From NCBI RefSeq assembly GCF_006715045.1, contig NZ_VFML01000001.1:5113501-5177500 (forward strand): 64,000 bases of DNA, in the 5' to 3' direction. The notes under the pieces were generated by a model that was not told the DNA's origin, searched no databases, and saw only the letters and a list, made by a program, of their open reading frames with translations. Positions 49,157 through 57,724 of this stretch are shown here, one piece after another. Position 1 is the first letter of the stretch, and each line of letters starts with the position of its first letter. The position numbers and the translations under genes are program-made. This stretch comes from Amycolatopsis cihanbeyliensis. GTDB lineage: Bacteria > Actinomycetota > Actinomycetes > Mycobacteriales > Pseudonocardiaceae.

Positions 49157-49819
49157 ATGAGTAGCGGGGTGCGAACGGCCCTGTACGTGGCCGTGGCGCT
49201 GATGGTGGTCGGCGGGGTCGCCTACTGGTCGTGGTTGCTGGAGTTCTTCCTGCCCACCGGGCTTTCCCCGATCGACGCCCGGATCGGCGAGGCCACCGCC
49301 GATGGTGAGCCGTACCGGGGTCTGTTCCGGACCGCCTACATCGTCTCCGGTATCGCCTTCATGCTCATGGTCCCACCGTTGCTGCGGCTGGTTCCCGCGC
49401 AGACCTGGCCGCGGGTGGTCGTGCTACTGCTCGGGATCTTCGGGTTGAACGTGCTGCTCAGCGCGCTGTTCACGTTGGACTGTGCGCCCTCCGCAGGCGA
49501 GCGGTGCCGGGACATGATCGCCGAGGGCAGGGTTTCGGTCGCCCACCAGATCCATTTCGCCACCGCCTGGGTCACCACGGCGATCCAGCTGGCCGCGGCG
49601 GCGTGCCTGGAACGATGGTGGCTCGGCGGGTGGCGTACCGCGGCCAGGGTGGCCTTCGTGATCGTGCTGGCCGCGGCGATCGTGGTGGCGGCGCTGGAAA
49701 CGTTCGGCGATGGGCAGTTCGTCGGCCTGCTCGTCCGGTTGCAGTTGGTCACCATGGTCGGGTTGCTGTTCGTCGGCGCCGCCTACCTGCTGAACGCGTC
49801 CCGGATACGCCCACAGTGA
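49157..49819 (+). CDS. DUF998 family membrane protein
   Basis: A 220-residue protein with six hydrophobic helices (LYVAVALMVVGGVAYWSWLL, YIVSGIAFMLMVPPLL, VVVLLLGIFGLNVLLSALF, FATAWVTTAIQLAAAACL, ARVAFVIVLAAAIVVAALE, LVTMVGLLFVGAAYLLNA). The loop DCAPSAGERCRDM with two Cys fits DUF998 members. Function is unknown. ATG 49157 is preceded only by weak GGACCACGC. The gene is flanked on both sides by the two copies of the structured repeat element in the same orientation, so it may have been moved or duplicated with them. Confidence 0.8.
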   Translation: MSSGVRTALYVAVALMVVGGVAYWSWLLEFFLPTGLSPIDARIGEATADGEPYRGLFRTAYIVSGIAFMLMVPPLLRLVPAQTWPRVVVLLLGIFGLNVLLSALFTLDCAPSAGERCRDMIAEGRVSVAHQIHFATAWVTTAIQLAAAACLERWWLGGWRTAARVAFVIVLAAAIVVAALETFGDGQFVGLLVRLQLVTMVGLLFVGAAYLLNASRIRPQ

Positions 49820-49831
49820 TCGGCTCGTACC

Positions 49832-49930
49832 GTGCCGGTAGATACCAATCCGACCTCCAGCGGGCCGACCCGCTTGTCTCGCAGGCAAGGCCGTGTCGGC
49901 CGAGTCGACCTACTTCCGGTCTCCTTGGTA
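49832..49930 (+). repeat. Structured repeat element, copy 2
   Basis: Same ends and orientation as 48998-49086, total 99 bp. The inner stem is shorter, GACC with GGTC, and the middle holds a separate 6-bp hairpin AGCGGG-ccga-CCCGCT (49859-49874). Outer stem and loop are preserved. It starts 12 bp after the DUF998 stop and ends 73 bp before the DinB-family gene. Confidence 0.75.
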
Positions 49931-50003
49931 GCCGGGAAATGTCGGTGGCCCGTGCCAGGATCTCCCTGTCGGACCGGATGGGCCGGTCGAAACTGGAGGG
50001 ATC

Positions 50004-50594
50004 ATGCCTGGCAACGTCCGCCCCGTCGCCGATGAGCGCGATGGCCTGCTCGCCTTTCTCGAACAGCAGCGATACGTGTTGCGTACCGCGGCGTACGGCC
50101 TGACCGACGAGCAGGCGAGGGCCACCCCCACCACGAGCTCGCTGAGCGTCGGCGGCCTGGTCAAGCACGTCACCGCCACCGAGCGTGGCTGGATGGACAC
50201 CGTGCTCCAGCGCGCCGCGCCGATGAGCCCGGAACTGATGGAAAAGTACGGCAACGACTTCCGGCTCGACGAGCAGGAGACCCTCGAGGAGATCCTCGCC
50301 GACTCCCGGCGCGCGGCGGCGGAAACCGAGGAGGTCATCCGCGGCATCCCCGACCTCGGCCTGCCGGTCCCGGTGCCGGACGCGCCGTGGAACCCGAAGG
50401 ACATCGAGGCCTGGTCGGTGCGCTGGGTCCTGCTGCACCTGATCGAGGAGATCGCCCGGCACGCCGGGCACGCCGACATCATCCGCGAGTCCGTGGACGG
50501 TGCCACCGCGTTCGAGTTGATGGCCGGGGCGGAGGGCTGGCCGGAAACGCCGTGGATCAAGCCGTGGAAGCCCGCCGCGGCCAAGACCTCCTAG
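50004..50594 (+). CDS. DinB/DUF664 family protein
   Basis: A 196-residue four-helix protein of the DinB-like superfamily. The probable metal-binding histidines are in GGLVKHVTATERGWM (residue ~54), and HLIEEIARHAGHADIIRESVDG near residue 150. Members include thiol-dependent transferases (mycothiol, bacillithiol type) and damage-inducible proteins of unknown role. ATG 50004 follows GGAGGGATC. Its 3' end overlaps the convergent ogt gene by 4 bp. Confidence 0.88.
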   Translation: MPGNVRPVADERDGLLAFLEQQRYVLRTAAYGLTDEQARATPTTSSLSVGGLVKHVTATERGWMDTVLQRAAPMSPELMEKYGNDFRLDEQETLEEILADSRRAAAETEEVIRGIPDLGLPVPVPDAPWNPKDIEAWSVRWVLLHLIEEIARHAGHADIIRESVDGATAFELMAGAEGWPETPWIKPWKPAAAKTS

Positions 50595-51127
50595 AACAGC
50601 GTCGGCTCCTCGAGGTAGACGCCCTCGATCTCGAGCAGGCGCCGTTTGGTGTCGGTTCCGCCGCGCGCGGAGAAGCCGCCGACCTTGCCGCCCGCGGCGA
50701 GCACCCGGTGGCACGGCACGATCGGTGCGAACGGGTTGCTGCCGAGGGCCTGCCCGACGGCGCGTGCCGATCCCGGGACGCCGAGACTCTGCGCGATCTC
50801 CCCGTAGGTGCGGGTCCGGCCGGGCGGGATCTCCCTGGCGAGTTCGTAGACCTTCCGGTGGAAATCCGGCACCTCGGTCATGTCCAGCGGCACCGCGGTG
50901 AGATCGCTCGGTTCACCGCGGAGCAACGCCCGCACACCGTCGATCGCCTGCCGCGCGGCGGGCGGCGGGTCCGCTTCCCGAGCCTGCGGGAACCGGCCAC
51001 GCATGCGGGCCCGCGCCCGTTGCTCGTCGCCCTCCGGTAGCTGGGCGCCGAGCACACGGTCCTCCGCCCAGGCGATCGCGCAGTGGCCGAGCGCGGTCTC
51101 GAACACCGTGCAGCCGGAGGTCGTCAT
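50591..51127 (-). CDS. ogt: O6-methylguanine-DNA methyltransferase
   Basis: A 178-residue suicide repair enzyme. The acceptor Cys139 is in PCHRV, the recognition helix is SARAVGQALGSNP, and the helix-turn Y(G)E is GRTRTYGEIAQSLG. It removes methyl and larger alkyl groups from guanine O6. The gene overlaps the following YqeB-like gene (ATGA, 51124-51127). No ada or alkA neighbour is present. Confidence 0.93.
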   Translation of the reverse strand: MTTSGCTVFETALGHCAIAWAEDRVLGAQLPEGDEQRARARMRGRFPQAREADPPPAARQAIDGVRALLRGEPSDLTAVPLDMTEVPDFHRKVYELAREIPPGRTRTYGEIAQSLGVPGSARAVGQALGSNPFAPIVPCHRVLAAGGKVGGFSARGGTDTKRRLLEIEGVYLEEPTLF

Positions 51128-51837
51128 GATGCCGAGTCCTGGCCGGTGAGCCGCCAGTACTGGCGCTTGCCCTTGCCGTCCTTGACGACCACGCCGAGCT
51201 TGGCGAGCTCAGCCCGCAGTTCCTTCGCGTCGTCCGACTTGTTCCCGCCCAACGCCTTGTCCCGCGCGGTGAACAGGGCGTTCGCCCCGGTGGGGAGTTC
51301 GGGCTGGTCCGGAACCCAGCGCCGGAACTCCTCGGCATGGGGATCGCCTTCGGCCCACGGGTAGCCGTGCTCGCGGAAGGCCGCCGCGTAGTGGGCCGTG
51401 CTCAGCTCGGAGGGATGGTTGGCCAGTTCCTCACCCCGCCTGCCGAGCAGCACCAGCCGGTCGCCCTCGCGGAAGACCGCGCTGATCTGTGCCCGGTCGA
51501 ACTCCCGCTCGGTGTCCTCCCGATCCAGCACCACGCGGTCGGGGGTGACGGTGACGGTGAGGCTCTCGTGCTGCGCGACGAAACCGAGCACCAACCCGGC
51601 CAGTGCGCCGACCACGATCACCCCGATGGTCAGGTGCGGTTCGGGAACCGAGTCGATGAGTTCCAGCGGCCCCTGGAACGGGATCCAGGCCAACCCGAGC
51701 GCCCAGTCGGCGAGGCGCCGGAGCAACCAGCCTGCCCCGGCACCGAGTGCGGGGAACCCAAGGAGATAGACCGCCTGCAACCATGGCGGTTCGGCCAGCA
51801 CCGTCGGCGTCTGCGCCCGCGGTTCTTCGGTGTTCAT
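51124..51837 (-). CDS. YqeB-like membrane protein
   Basis: A 237-residue protein of the YqeB family. It has two membrane helices at residues 22-45 (VYLLGFPALGAGAGWLLRRL) and 70-90 (LTIGVIVVGALAGLVLGFV), then a PH-like beta domain (LTVTVTPDRVVLDREDTEREFDRAQISAVFREGDRLVLLGRRG) and a C-terminal helical part that ends in a winged-helix-like stretch (LRAELAKLGVVVKDGKGKRQYWRLT). Function is unknown. The ogt ATG overlaps its stop. It begins 14 bp after the nadE stop, so nadE and it may be one unit. Confidence 0.8.
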   Translation of the reverse strand: MNTEEPRAQTPTVLAEPPWLQAVYLLGFPALGAGAGWLLRRLADWALGLAWIPFQGPLELIDSVPEPHLTIGVIVVGALAGLVLGFVAQHESLTVTVTPDRVVLDREDTEREFDRAQISAVFREGDRLVLLGRRGEELANHPSELSTAHYAAAFREHGYPWAEGDPHAEEFRRWVPDQPELPTGANALFTARDKALGGNKSDDAKELRAELAKLGVVVKDGKGKRQYWRLTGQDSAS

Positions 51838-51850
51838 CGCGACTCGGCTC

Positions 51851-53584
51851 CTAGTGGGACTCGCGCCAGGCGTTGGTCATCGGCAACCTGCGGTCCCTGC
51901 CGAACGCCTTGAACGTGATCTTCGTGCCGGGCGGGTACTGGCGGCGCTTGTACTCCGCCTTGTCCACCATGCGCACCACCCGGTCGATCAGCTCGGCGTC
52001 GAAGCCCGCCGCGAGCAGGTCATCCAGCCCACGGTCACCCTCGACGTAGTCGTCCAGAATGTCATCCAGCAGGGGGTAGTCCGGCAGCGAGTCGGTGTCG
52101 AGCTGGTCCGGCCGGAGTTCCGCCGAGGGCGGTTTGGTGATCGAGCTCTCCGGGATGGGCGGAGTCTCGCCACGCTTCTCCGCGTCCGCGTTGCGCCAGC
52201 GGGCCAGCCGCCAGACGTGCGTCTTGAACACGTCCTTGATCGGTGCGAACGCGCCGACCGCGTCGCCGTAGATGGTCGAGTACCCCACGGCCAGCTCGGT
52301 CTTGTTGCCGGGGGCCAGCACCAGATGCCCTTCCAGGTTGGACAGCGCCATCAGCAGCACCCCGCGCACCCGGGACTGGACGTTCTCCTCGGCCAGGCCG
52401 GTGCCGGCCAGCCCGAGTTGGTCGACATAGGACGCGACCATGTTCTCGATCGGCTCGGCCCGGAAGTGGCAGCCCAGCCTGCGGGCCAGCTCGGCCGCGT
52501 CCGAACGCGAGTGTTCGGAGGAGTACTTCGACGGCATGGCCACGCCGTGCACCGCGTCCGGCCCGAGCGCGTCCACCGCCAGCGCCGCGGCCACCGAGGA
52601 ATCGATCCCACCGGAGAAACCGAAGATCACCGACCGGAAACCGTTCTTGTGCACATAGTCGCGCAGCCCCACGACCAGTGCCGCCCAGACCTCCGCCTCC
52701 TCGGAGAGCGGCTCGCTGATCACCGGTCCGGCCAGCGGTGGGTACGGCGGCAGCGGGTCCCGGAGATCGTCGCCGAGCAGGCGGCGCCGGACCCGCAGGC
52801 CGGCCAGCTCACCCTCGGCGGTATGTCCACCCGCGACCATGTCCAGGTCGGTCACCAGCAGATGCTCGACGAACTGCGGTGCGCGGGCAAGCAACTCGCC
52901 ATCCGTGCCGACCACAATGGAGTCCCCGTCGAAGACCAGGTCATCCTGGCCGCCGACCTGGTTGGTGTACACCAGCGGCGCTCCGGCCTCGGCGGCGCGC
53001 CTGGCCGCGAGCGGCAACCGGATGTCGTCCTTGGAACGTTCGTACGGCGAGGCGTTCGGCGCCACGACCAGGTCCACCCCGGCCTCGCCGAGTGCGGTGA
53101 CCGGACCGCCCTCCTGCCACATGTCCTCGCAGATCACCAGGCCGATGTCGAGGCCGTGCAGGCGCACCACGTCCAGCGAGTCACCCGGCTCGAAGTTGCG
53201 GCGCTCGTCGAACACCCCGTAGTTCGGCAGGTGGTGCTTGAACTGCCGGAGGACCACCTCGCCGCGGAACAGCCCGACGACGGCATTGCGCGGACCCACC
53301 TCGTCCCGGTCCAGGTAGCCGACATAGGTGAGCACCTCCCCGCAACCCGCCTGCGCCAGCAGCCCGGCCAGCTCGTCCGCCTTGGCCCGCGACGCCCTGG
53401 CGAACGACGCGCGCAACGCCAGGTCCTCCACCGGGTAGCCGACCAGGGACATCTCGGAGAACACCATGACGTGCGCGCCTTCGTGCGCGGCCTGGCGAGT
53501 CCACTCGACGATCAGCTCGGCGTTGCCATGCAGGTCACCCACCGTAGGATTGATCTGACCCAACGCGATGCGCAGTTGCGGCAT
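51851..53584 (-). CDS. nadE: Glutamine-dependent NAD+ synthase
   Basis: A 577-residue two-domain enzyme. Residues 1-260 are a nitrilase-like glutaminase with E47 (FSEMSLVGYP), a Lys in FKHHLPNYGVFDE and the nucleophile Cys in LVICEDMWQ. Residues 300-577 are the ATP-dependent synthase with SGGIDSS, PSKYSSEHS and LVLAPGNKTELAVGYST. It converts deamido-NAD+ to NAD+ using glutamine as ammonia source. The protein is somewhat shorter than the M. tuberculosis form (about 680 residues), consistent with a different synthetase subclass. ATG 53584 has GGAAGAATG upstream. Confidence 0.94.
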   Translation of the reverse strand: MPQLRIALGQINPTVGDLHGNAELIVEWTRQAAHEGAHVMVFSEMSLVGYPVEDLALRASFARASRAKADELAGLLAQAGCGEVLTYVGYLDRDEVGPRNAVVGLFRGEVVLRQFKHHLPNYGVFDERRNFEPGDSLDVVRLHGLDIGLVICEDMWQEGGPVTALGEAGVDLVVAPNASPYERSKDDIRLPLAARRAAEAGAPLVYTNQVGGQDDLVFDGDSIVVGTDGELLARAPQFVEHLLVTDLDMVAGGHTAEGELAGLRVRRRLLGDDLRDPLPPYPPLAGPVISEPLSEEAEVWAALVVGLRDYVHKNGFRSVIFGFSGGIDSSVAAALAVDALGPDAVHGVAMPSKYSSEHSRSDAAELARRLGCHFRAEPIENMVASYVDQLGLAGTGLAEENVQSRVRGVLLMALSNLEGHLVLAPGNKTELAVGYSTIYGDAVGAFAPIKDVFKTHVWRLARWRNADAEKRGETPPIPESSITKPPSAELRPDQLDTDSLPDYPLLDDILDDYVEGDRGLDDLLAAGFDAELIDRVVRMVDKAEYKRRQYPPGTKITFKAFGRDRRLPMTNAWRESH

Positions 53585-53637
53585 GCGGTCATTCTTCCGT
53601 ACCCGGAGAGTCGCGGCGACGCCGACCGGGTGCTCGC

Positions 53638-56001
53638 TCAGCCGCGCTTCTTGCGGAGCATGCTGCGCACCTTCTTCAATGCCTGCTCAGCGTCGGAGTC
53701 GAACGGGTTGTCGTGCACCAGGTAGGTCCAGGTGGAGGTGGGCCTGCGCACGCCGGACGCCGCGAGGTCGACCCCGTCCTCGGTGATCTCGGCTTCGGTC
53801 AGGGTCTGCGCCGAACGCTCCTCGGCCTCCGGGAGCACCTTGCGGAACTGCGGGACGGCGGCGCGGTGGAACTCGTCGATCGGGGTCTCCCGCGCCAGCG
53901 CCCGCAGGTGGATGCTCTCCCGCACGTCGGTGAGAAAGGCGAGGTGGTCGGCCCACAACTGGTCGAGGTGGTAGAGCATGATCTCCCGGCAGGCCTGGCC
54001 CAGCGCGTCCGCCTCCAGCCGCTCGGCCAGTTCCGCGTACCGTTCCGGCGCGGCTTTCTCCAGGGTCTCCGCGGCCAGCGGGGTGCGCAGCAGCTTGTCC
54101 CGGTGGGCGAGCAACTCGCCGCGCTGCCGCTCGATCAGCCGGGTGTAGCGCCAGGTGTTGCGGTGGATCTCCAGATCGACGCCCTCGGCGACGCGCTGCG
54201 CGTGCTGGATGTGCCGGTAGGCGGACGCGGCGGTGATCTCCCCGGTCTCGTCCTCGGCTTCGATCCCGCCCGGTACGTCCGGGGCGTAACCGAGCACCAG
54301 GTCGTCGTTCAGGCTGGCGAAGAACACCGAGCTGCCGGGGTCGCCCTGCCGACCCGCGCGGCCACGTAGCTGGTCGTCCAGCCTGCTGCTCGGGTAGCGG
54401 GCGGTGCCGATCACGTGCAGCCCGCCGAGCTCGGCGACCCGCTCCCGTTCCGCGCTACCGACGGCCGCGGCCGCGCCGCCCAGCCGGATGTCGGTGCCGC
54501 GACCCGCCATCTGGGTGGACACGGTGATCGCCGAATGCTTGCCGGCCTCGGCGATGATCCCGGCCTCCTCGGCATCGTTGCGGGCGTTCAACACCACGCA
54601 GGGCAGCTCGGCCTTCGCCAGCTTCTCGGCCAGCTCCTCGGACTCGGCCACGTCCTGCGTGCCGACCAGGATCGGCCGGCCGGTCTCGTGCACCTCGCGG
54701 ATCTCCTCGACGATCGCGCGCAGCTTGTGCGAGGGCGAGGCGAAGATGCGGTCCGGCGCGTCCTCCCGGATGTTCGGCATGTTCGGCGGGATCACCGCCA
54801 CCTCGAGCCGGTAGAACTCGCGTAGCTGCTCGGCGACCGCCACCGCGGTGCCGGTCATGCCCGCGACCTGCGGGTAGCGGGCCAGCAGCGCCTGCACGGT
54901 GATCGAGTCGAGGATCTCGCCGCGTTCCGACGGCGGGATCTGCTCCTTGGCCTCGACCGCGGCCTGCAACCCGTCCGGCCAGCGTTGCAGCTCGGCCACC
55001 CGGCCACGGGAGGCGTTGATCAACTGCACCTTCCCGTCCCGGACCAGGTAGTCCACATCCCGGGTGAGCAGGGCATGCGCGTGCAGCGCGGCATTGATCG
55101 AGGCGAGCCGGTCGGAGCCGGAACCGAGCTCCTCGCCGTACAGGTCGATCCCACCCAGTGCCTTCTCCACCACCGAGGCGCCTGCCGAGGTCAGCCAGGC
55201 GTTTCGACCGTCGGCGTCGGTCTCGTAGTGCAGGCCGAGCCGCAGCCGCCGGACAATGGTGGCCACCTCCTCGTCGGCGACCCCCGCGTCCACCGACCCC
55301 GCCATCACCAGCGGCACCCTGGCCTCGTCGACCAGCACCGAGTCGGCCTCGTCGACGATCGCCACCTCGGGCTCGGGCTGTACCAGGTCCTCCTCGCGGG
55401 TGACCAGCCGATCGCGCAGCACGTCGAAGCCGATCTCGCTGACCGCGCCGTAGCAGATCTCGGCGGAGTAGGCGGTGCGCCGCTCCTCGCGGCTCAGCGC
55501 CGGCTCCACCCAGCCGACCGACACCCCGAGCAGGTCGTAGACCGGCCGCATCCACTCGGCGTCCCGCCGGGCAAGGTAGTCGTTCACCGAGATGAGGTGC
55601 ACCCGCTTGCCCCGTAGCGCGTACCCCGCTGCGGCCAGCGCCCCGGCCAGCGTCTTGCCCTCTCCGGTGGCCATCTGCACGACATGCCCGGTGAGCAACC
55701 CCATCGTGCCGAGCAACTGCACGTCGAAGGCCCGCTCGTCCAGCGCCCTGCGGGCGGCCTCCCGGCCGAGCGCGCACAGGGTGACCAGCTGTTCCTCGCT
55801 GAAGGAGACCCGCTCCGGCGGCTCGGTCGCGCGCAGCTTGCCCGCGGCCTCGGTGAACTCCGCGTCGGAGAGCTTCTGCAGCTCGGCTTCACGCTTCTCG
55901 ATCGCCGGCAGTAGCGCCTCGTACCGGGTCAGTTCCACGCTGGCCGGGCGCTGGATGATTTTGCGCAACCGCTTGCCGACCCGGCTCATCAACGCTGCCA
56001 C
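53638..56001 (-). CDS. secA2: Accessory Sec ATPase SecA2
   Basis: A 787-residue SecA-type motor. Walker A is ATGEGKTLAGAL near residue 111, then SVNDYLARRDAEWM, DEADSVLVDEAR (Walker B), MTGTA and MAGRGTDIRLGG with LRGRAGRQGDPGSS. It lacks the C-terminal zinc-binding tail of SecA1 and is about 150 residues shorter, both typical of SecA2. SecA2 exports a limited set of proteins in mycobacteria and relatives. GTG 56001 is favoured because GGGAGG stands 7 bases before it; ATG 55989 is a shorter possibility. The divergent Hip1-like lipoprotein gene starts 88 bp away. Confidence 0.92.
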   Translation of the reverse strand: MAALMSRVGKRLRKIIQRPASVELTRYEALLPAIEKREAELQKLSDAEFTEAAGKLRATEPPERVSFSEEQLVTLCALGREAARRALDERAFDVQLLGTMGLLTGHVVQMATGEGKTLAGALAAAGYALRGKRVHLISVNDYLARRDAEWMRPVYDLLGVSVGWVEPALSREERRTAYSAEICYGAVSEIGFDVLRDRLVTREEDLVQPEPEVAIVDEADSVLVDEARVPLVMAGSVDAGVADEEVATIVRRLRLGLHYETDADGRNAWLTSAGASVVEKALGGIDLYGEELGSGSDRLASINAALHAHALLTRDVDYLVRDGKVQLINASRGRVAELQRWPDGLQAAVEAKEQIPPSERGEILDSITVQALLARYPQVAGMTGTAVAVAEQLREFYRLEVAVIPPNMPNIREDAPDRIFASPSHKLRAIVEEIREVHETGRPILVGTQDVAESEELAEKLAKAELPCVVLNARNDAEEAGIIAEAGKHSAITVSTQMAGRGTDIRLGGAAAAVGSAERERVAELGGLHVIGTARYPSSRLDDQLRGRAGRQGDPGSSVFFASLNDDLVLGYAPDVPGGIEAEDETGEITAASAYRHIQHAQRVAEGVDLEIHRNTWRYTRLIERQRGELLAHRDKLLRTPLAAETLEKAAPERYAELAERLEADALGQACREIMLYHLDQLWADHLAFLTDVRESIHLRALARETPIDEFHRAAVPQFRKVLPEAEERSAQTLTEAEITEDGVDLAASGVRRPTSTWTYLVHDNPFDSDAEQALKKVRSMLRKKRG

Positions 56002-56088
56002 CCGTGGCCTCCCGTGTCCCGTCTGGTCTGTTTCCCCAACGCAGTGACGGTGCGTTCGAGTTCCTGTATTGCCGAATGGCACCATCAT

Positions 56089-57702
56089 GTGGTGCCCGCC
56101 CGCGAACGCTACCTGCTTCCCGCCTCCTGTCTAGCGGCCATCGGTCTGCTGATCAGCTCGTTGACCGCCTGCTCGAGCGACGCGGGCGAGCAGCACGGCA
56201 CGGTCACCGAGACCAACGGCCCCGTCGGCCCGGTGCCGGATGGCCTCGACCGGTTCTATGCCCAGCCGCTGACCTGGGAGCCCTGCTCGCCCTACGCGAC
56301 CTCGGCGAACGCCGAGCGGACCTTCGGGGCCACCGGGCAGCGGTGCGCGCGACTGACCGTGCCGCTGGACTACGCCGACCCGGGTGGCGAGGAGATCACG
56401 ATCGGGTTGCTTCGACGCGAGGCGAGTAACCCGGACGCGCGGATCGGTTCGCTGGTGCTCAACCCGGGCGGTCCGGGCGCCTCCGGCATGGTGGCGGCGG
56501 CCTCCACCGCCAAGCAGGTCGAGGGCACGCCACTGGGCGAGCGGTTCGACCTGGTGGGTTTCGATCCGCGTGGGGTGGGGGCGAGCCGGCCGCAGGTGGA
56601 CTGCCTCACCGACGCCGAGCGGGACGCCGACCGGGCCGATGACGGGGAGACCGACGGTTCCCCGCGAGGGGTGGCCGAGCAGGAGGCCGAGGCGAAGACG
56701 TTCGCGCGGCAGTGTGCGCAGCGCACCGAGCACGGCCCGGAGATGCTGGCGAACCTGGGTACCCGTGACGTGGTCAAGGACATGGACGTGCTGCGTTCCG
56801 CGTTGGGGGACGAGAAGCTGTCCTATGTCGGCTATTCCTACGGCACCCGGATCGGCTACACCTATGCCGAGGCGTTCCCCGGCAATGTGCGCGCGCTGGT
56901 GCTGGACGGCGCCCTCGACCCGGAGCAGAACGCCGTGGATTCGCTGGTCGCGCAGGGCAAGGGCTTCGGGGTGGCGTTCGGTGAGTTCGTTGACTGGTGT
57001 GTCCAGCGGCAGGACTGTGCGCTGGGTTCGGATCCGGCCGGGGCGACCGGGGCGTATCAGGACCTGGTGCGGCCGCTGATCGACAACCCGGTCCCGGCGG
57101 GCGAGCGGCCGCTGTCCTACGAGGACGCGACCACCGGCACGATCCAGGCGCTGTACGCCGAGCAGTTCTGGGAGAAGCTGAACACCGGGCTGAACCAGCT
57201 GAAACAGCGGAAGGCCGGCATGCTGATGGCCCTGGCCGACCTCTACAACCAGCGGGACGAGAACGGGCACTACGCGAGTACCCAGGACGCGTTCACCGCC
57301 ATCCGGTGCGTGGACGACCCGCGGGTCACCGACAAGCAGGAGATCCTCGAGGCCCAGCGTCGTTACGAGGCGGTGGCGCCGTTCCTTGATGATGGTCGGC
57401 CGGATGGGGCGGCGTTGGATGCGTGTGCGTTCTGGCCGGTGCCGAGTACGTCGGAGCCGGGGTTGCCGCGGGTGGATGGGGTGCCGTCGCCGTTGGTGGT
57501 TTCGACGACGAATGATCCGGCGACGCCGTATGAGGCTGGGGTGAATCTTGCGAGGGCGATGGATGGGGCGTTGGTGACTTTCGAGGGGACGCAGCACACG
57601 GTGTTCTTGCAGGGTAATGAGTGTGTGGATGGGGCGGGTACGGCGTACCTGGTCGACGGCACCCTGCCCGCGGAAGGCACCCGCTGTACCCCGGCGAAAT
57701 GA
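56089..57702 (+). CDS. Hip1/CaeA-like exported serine protease, copy 1
   Basis: A 537-residue lipoprotein. The signal ends in the lipobox LTACSS. The alpha/beta hydrolase fold has the oxyanion LNPGGPGASG, the nucleophile GYSYGT near residue 249, an Asp near STTNDPATP and His in EGTQHTVF near 502, giving the Ser-Asp-His triad of the S33 tripeptidyl aminopeptidase-like family. The M. tuberculosis relatives Rv2223c/Rv2224c (Hip1) occupy the same relative place. GTG 56089 is used; 56092 is alternative. The last 311 bp are identical to the next gene and have a different codon style. Confidence 0.88.
   Translation: MVPARERYLLPASCLAAIGLLISSLTACSSDAGEQHGTVTETNGPVGPVPDGLDRFYAQPLTWEPCSPYATSANAERTFGATGQRCARLTVPLDYADPGGEEITIGLLRREASNPDARIGSLVLNPGGPGASGMVAAASTAKQVEGTPLGERFDLVGFDPRGVGASRPQVDCLTDAERDADRADDGETDGSPRGVAEQEAEAKTFARQCAQRTEHGPEMLANLGTRDVVKDMDVLRSALGDEKLSYVGYSYGTRIGYTYAEAFPGNVRALVLDGALDPEQNAVDSLVAQGKGFGVAFGEFVDWCVQRQDCALGSDPAGATGAYQDLVRPLIDNPVPAGERPLSYEDATTGTIQALYAEQFWEKLNTGLNQLKQRKAGMLMALADLYNQRDENGHYASTQDAFTAIRCVDDPRVTDKQEILEAQRRYEAVAPFLDDGRPDGAALDACAFWPVPSTSEPGLPRVDGVPSPLVVSTTNDPATPYEAGVNLARAMDGALVTFEGTQHTVFLQGNECVDGAGTAYLVDGTLPAEGTRCTPAK
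57376..57686 (+). repeat. 311-bp exact repeat with atypical codon use, copy 1
   Basis: Identical base for base to 59018-59328. Codons ending in T or lone G are frequent (GAT, GGT, GTT, AAT, GCG, GTG), unlike the C-ending style before and after. The identity suggests recent gene conversion; the codon style suggests the segment came from elsewhere. Confidence 0.9.
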
Positions 57703-57724
57703 GTGCGGTGGCACGATCACCCGG

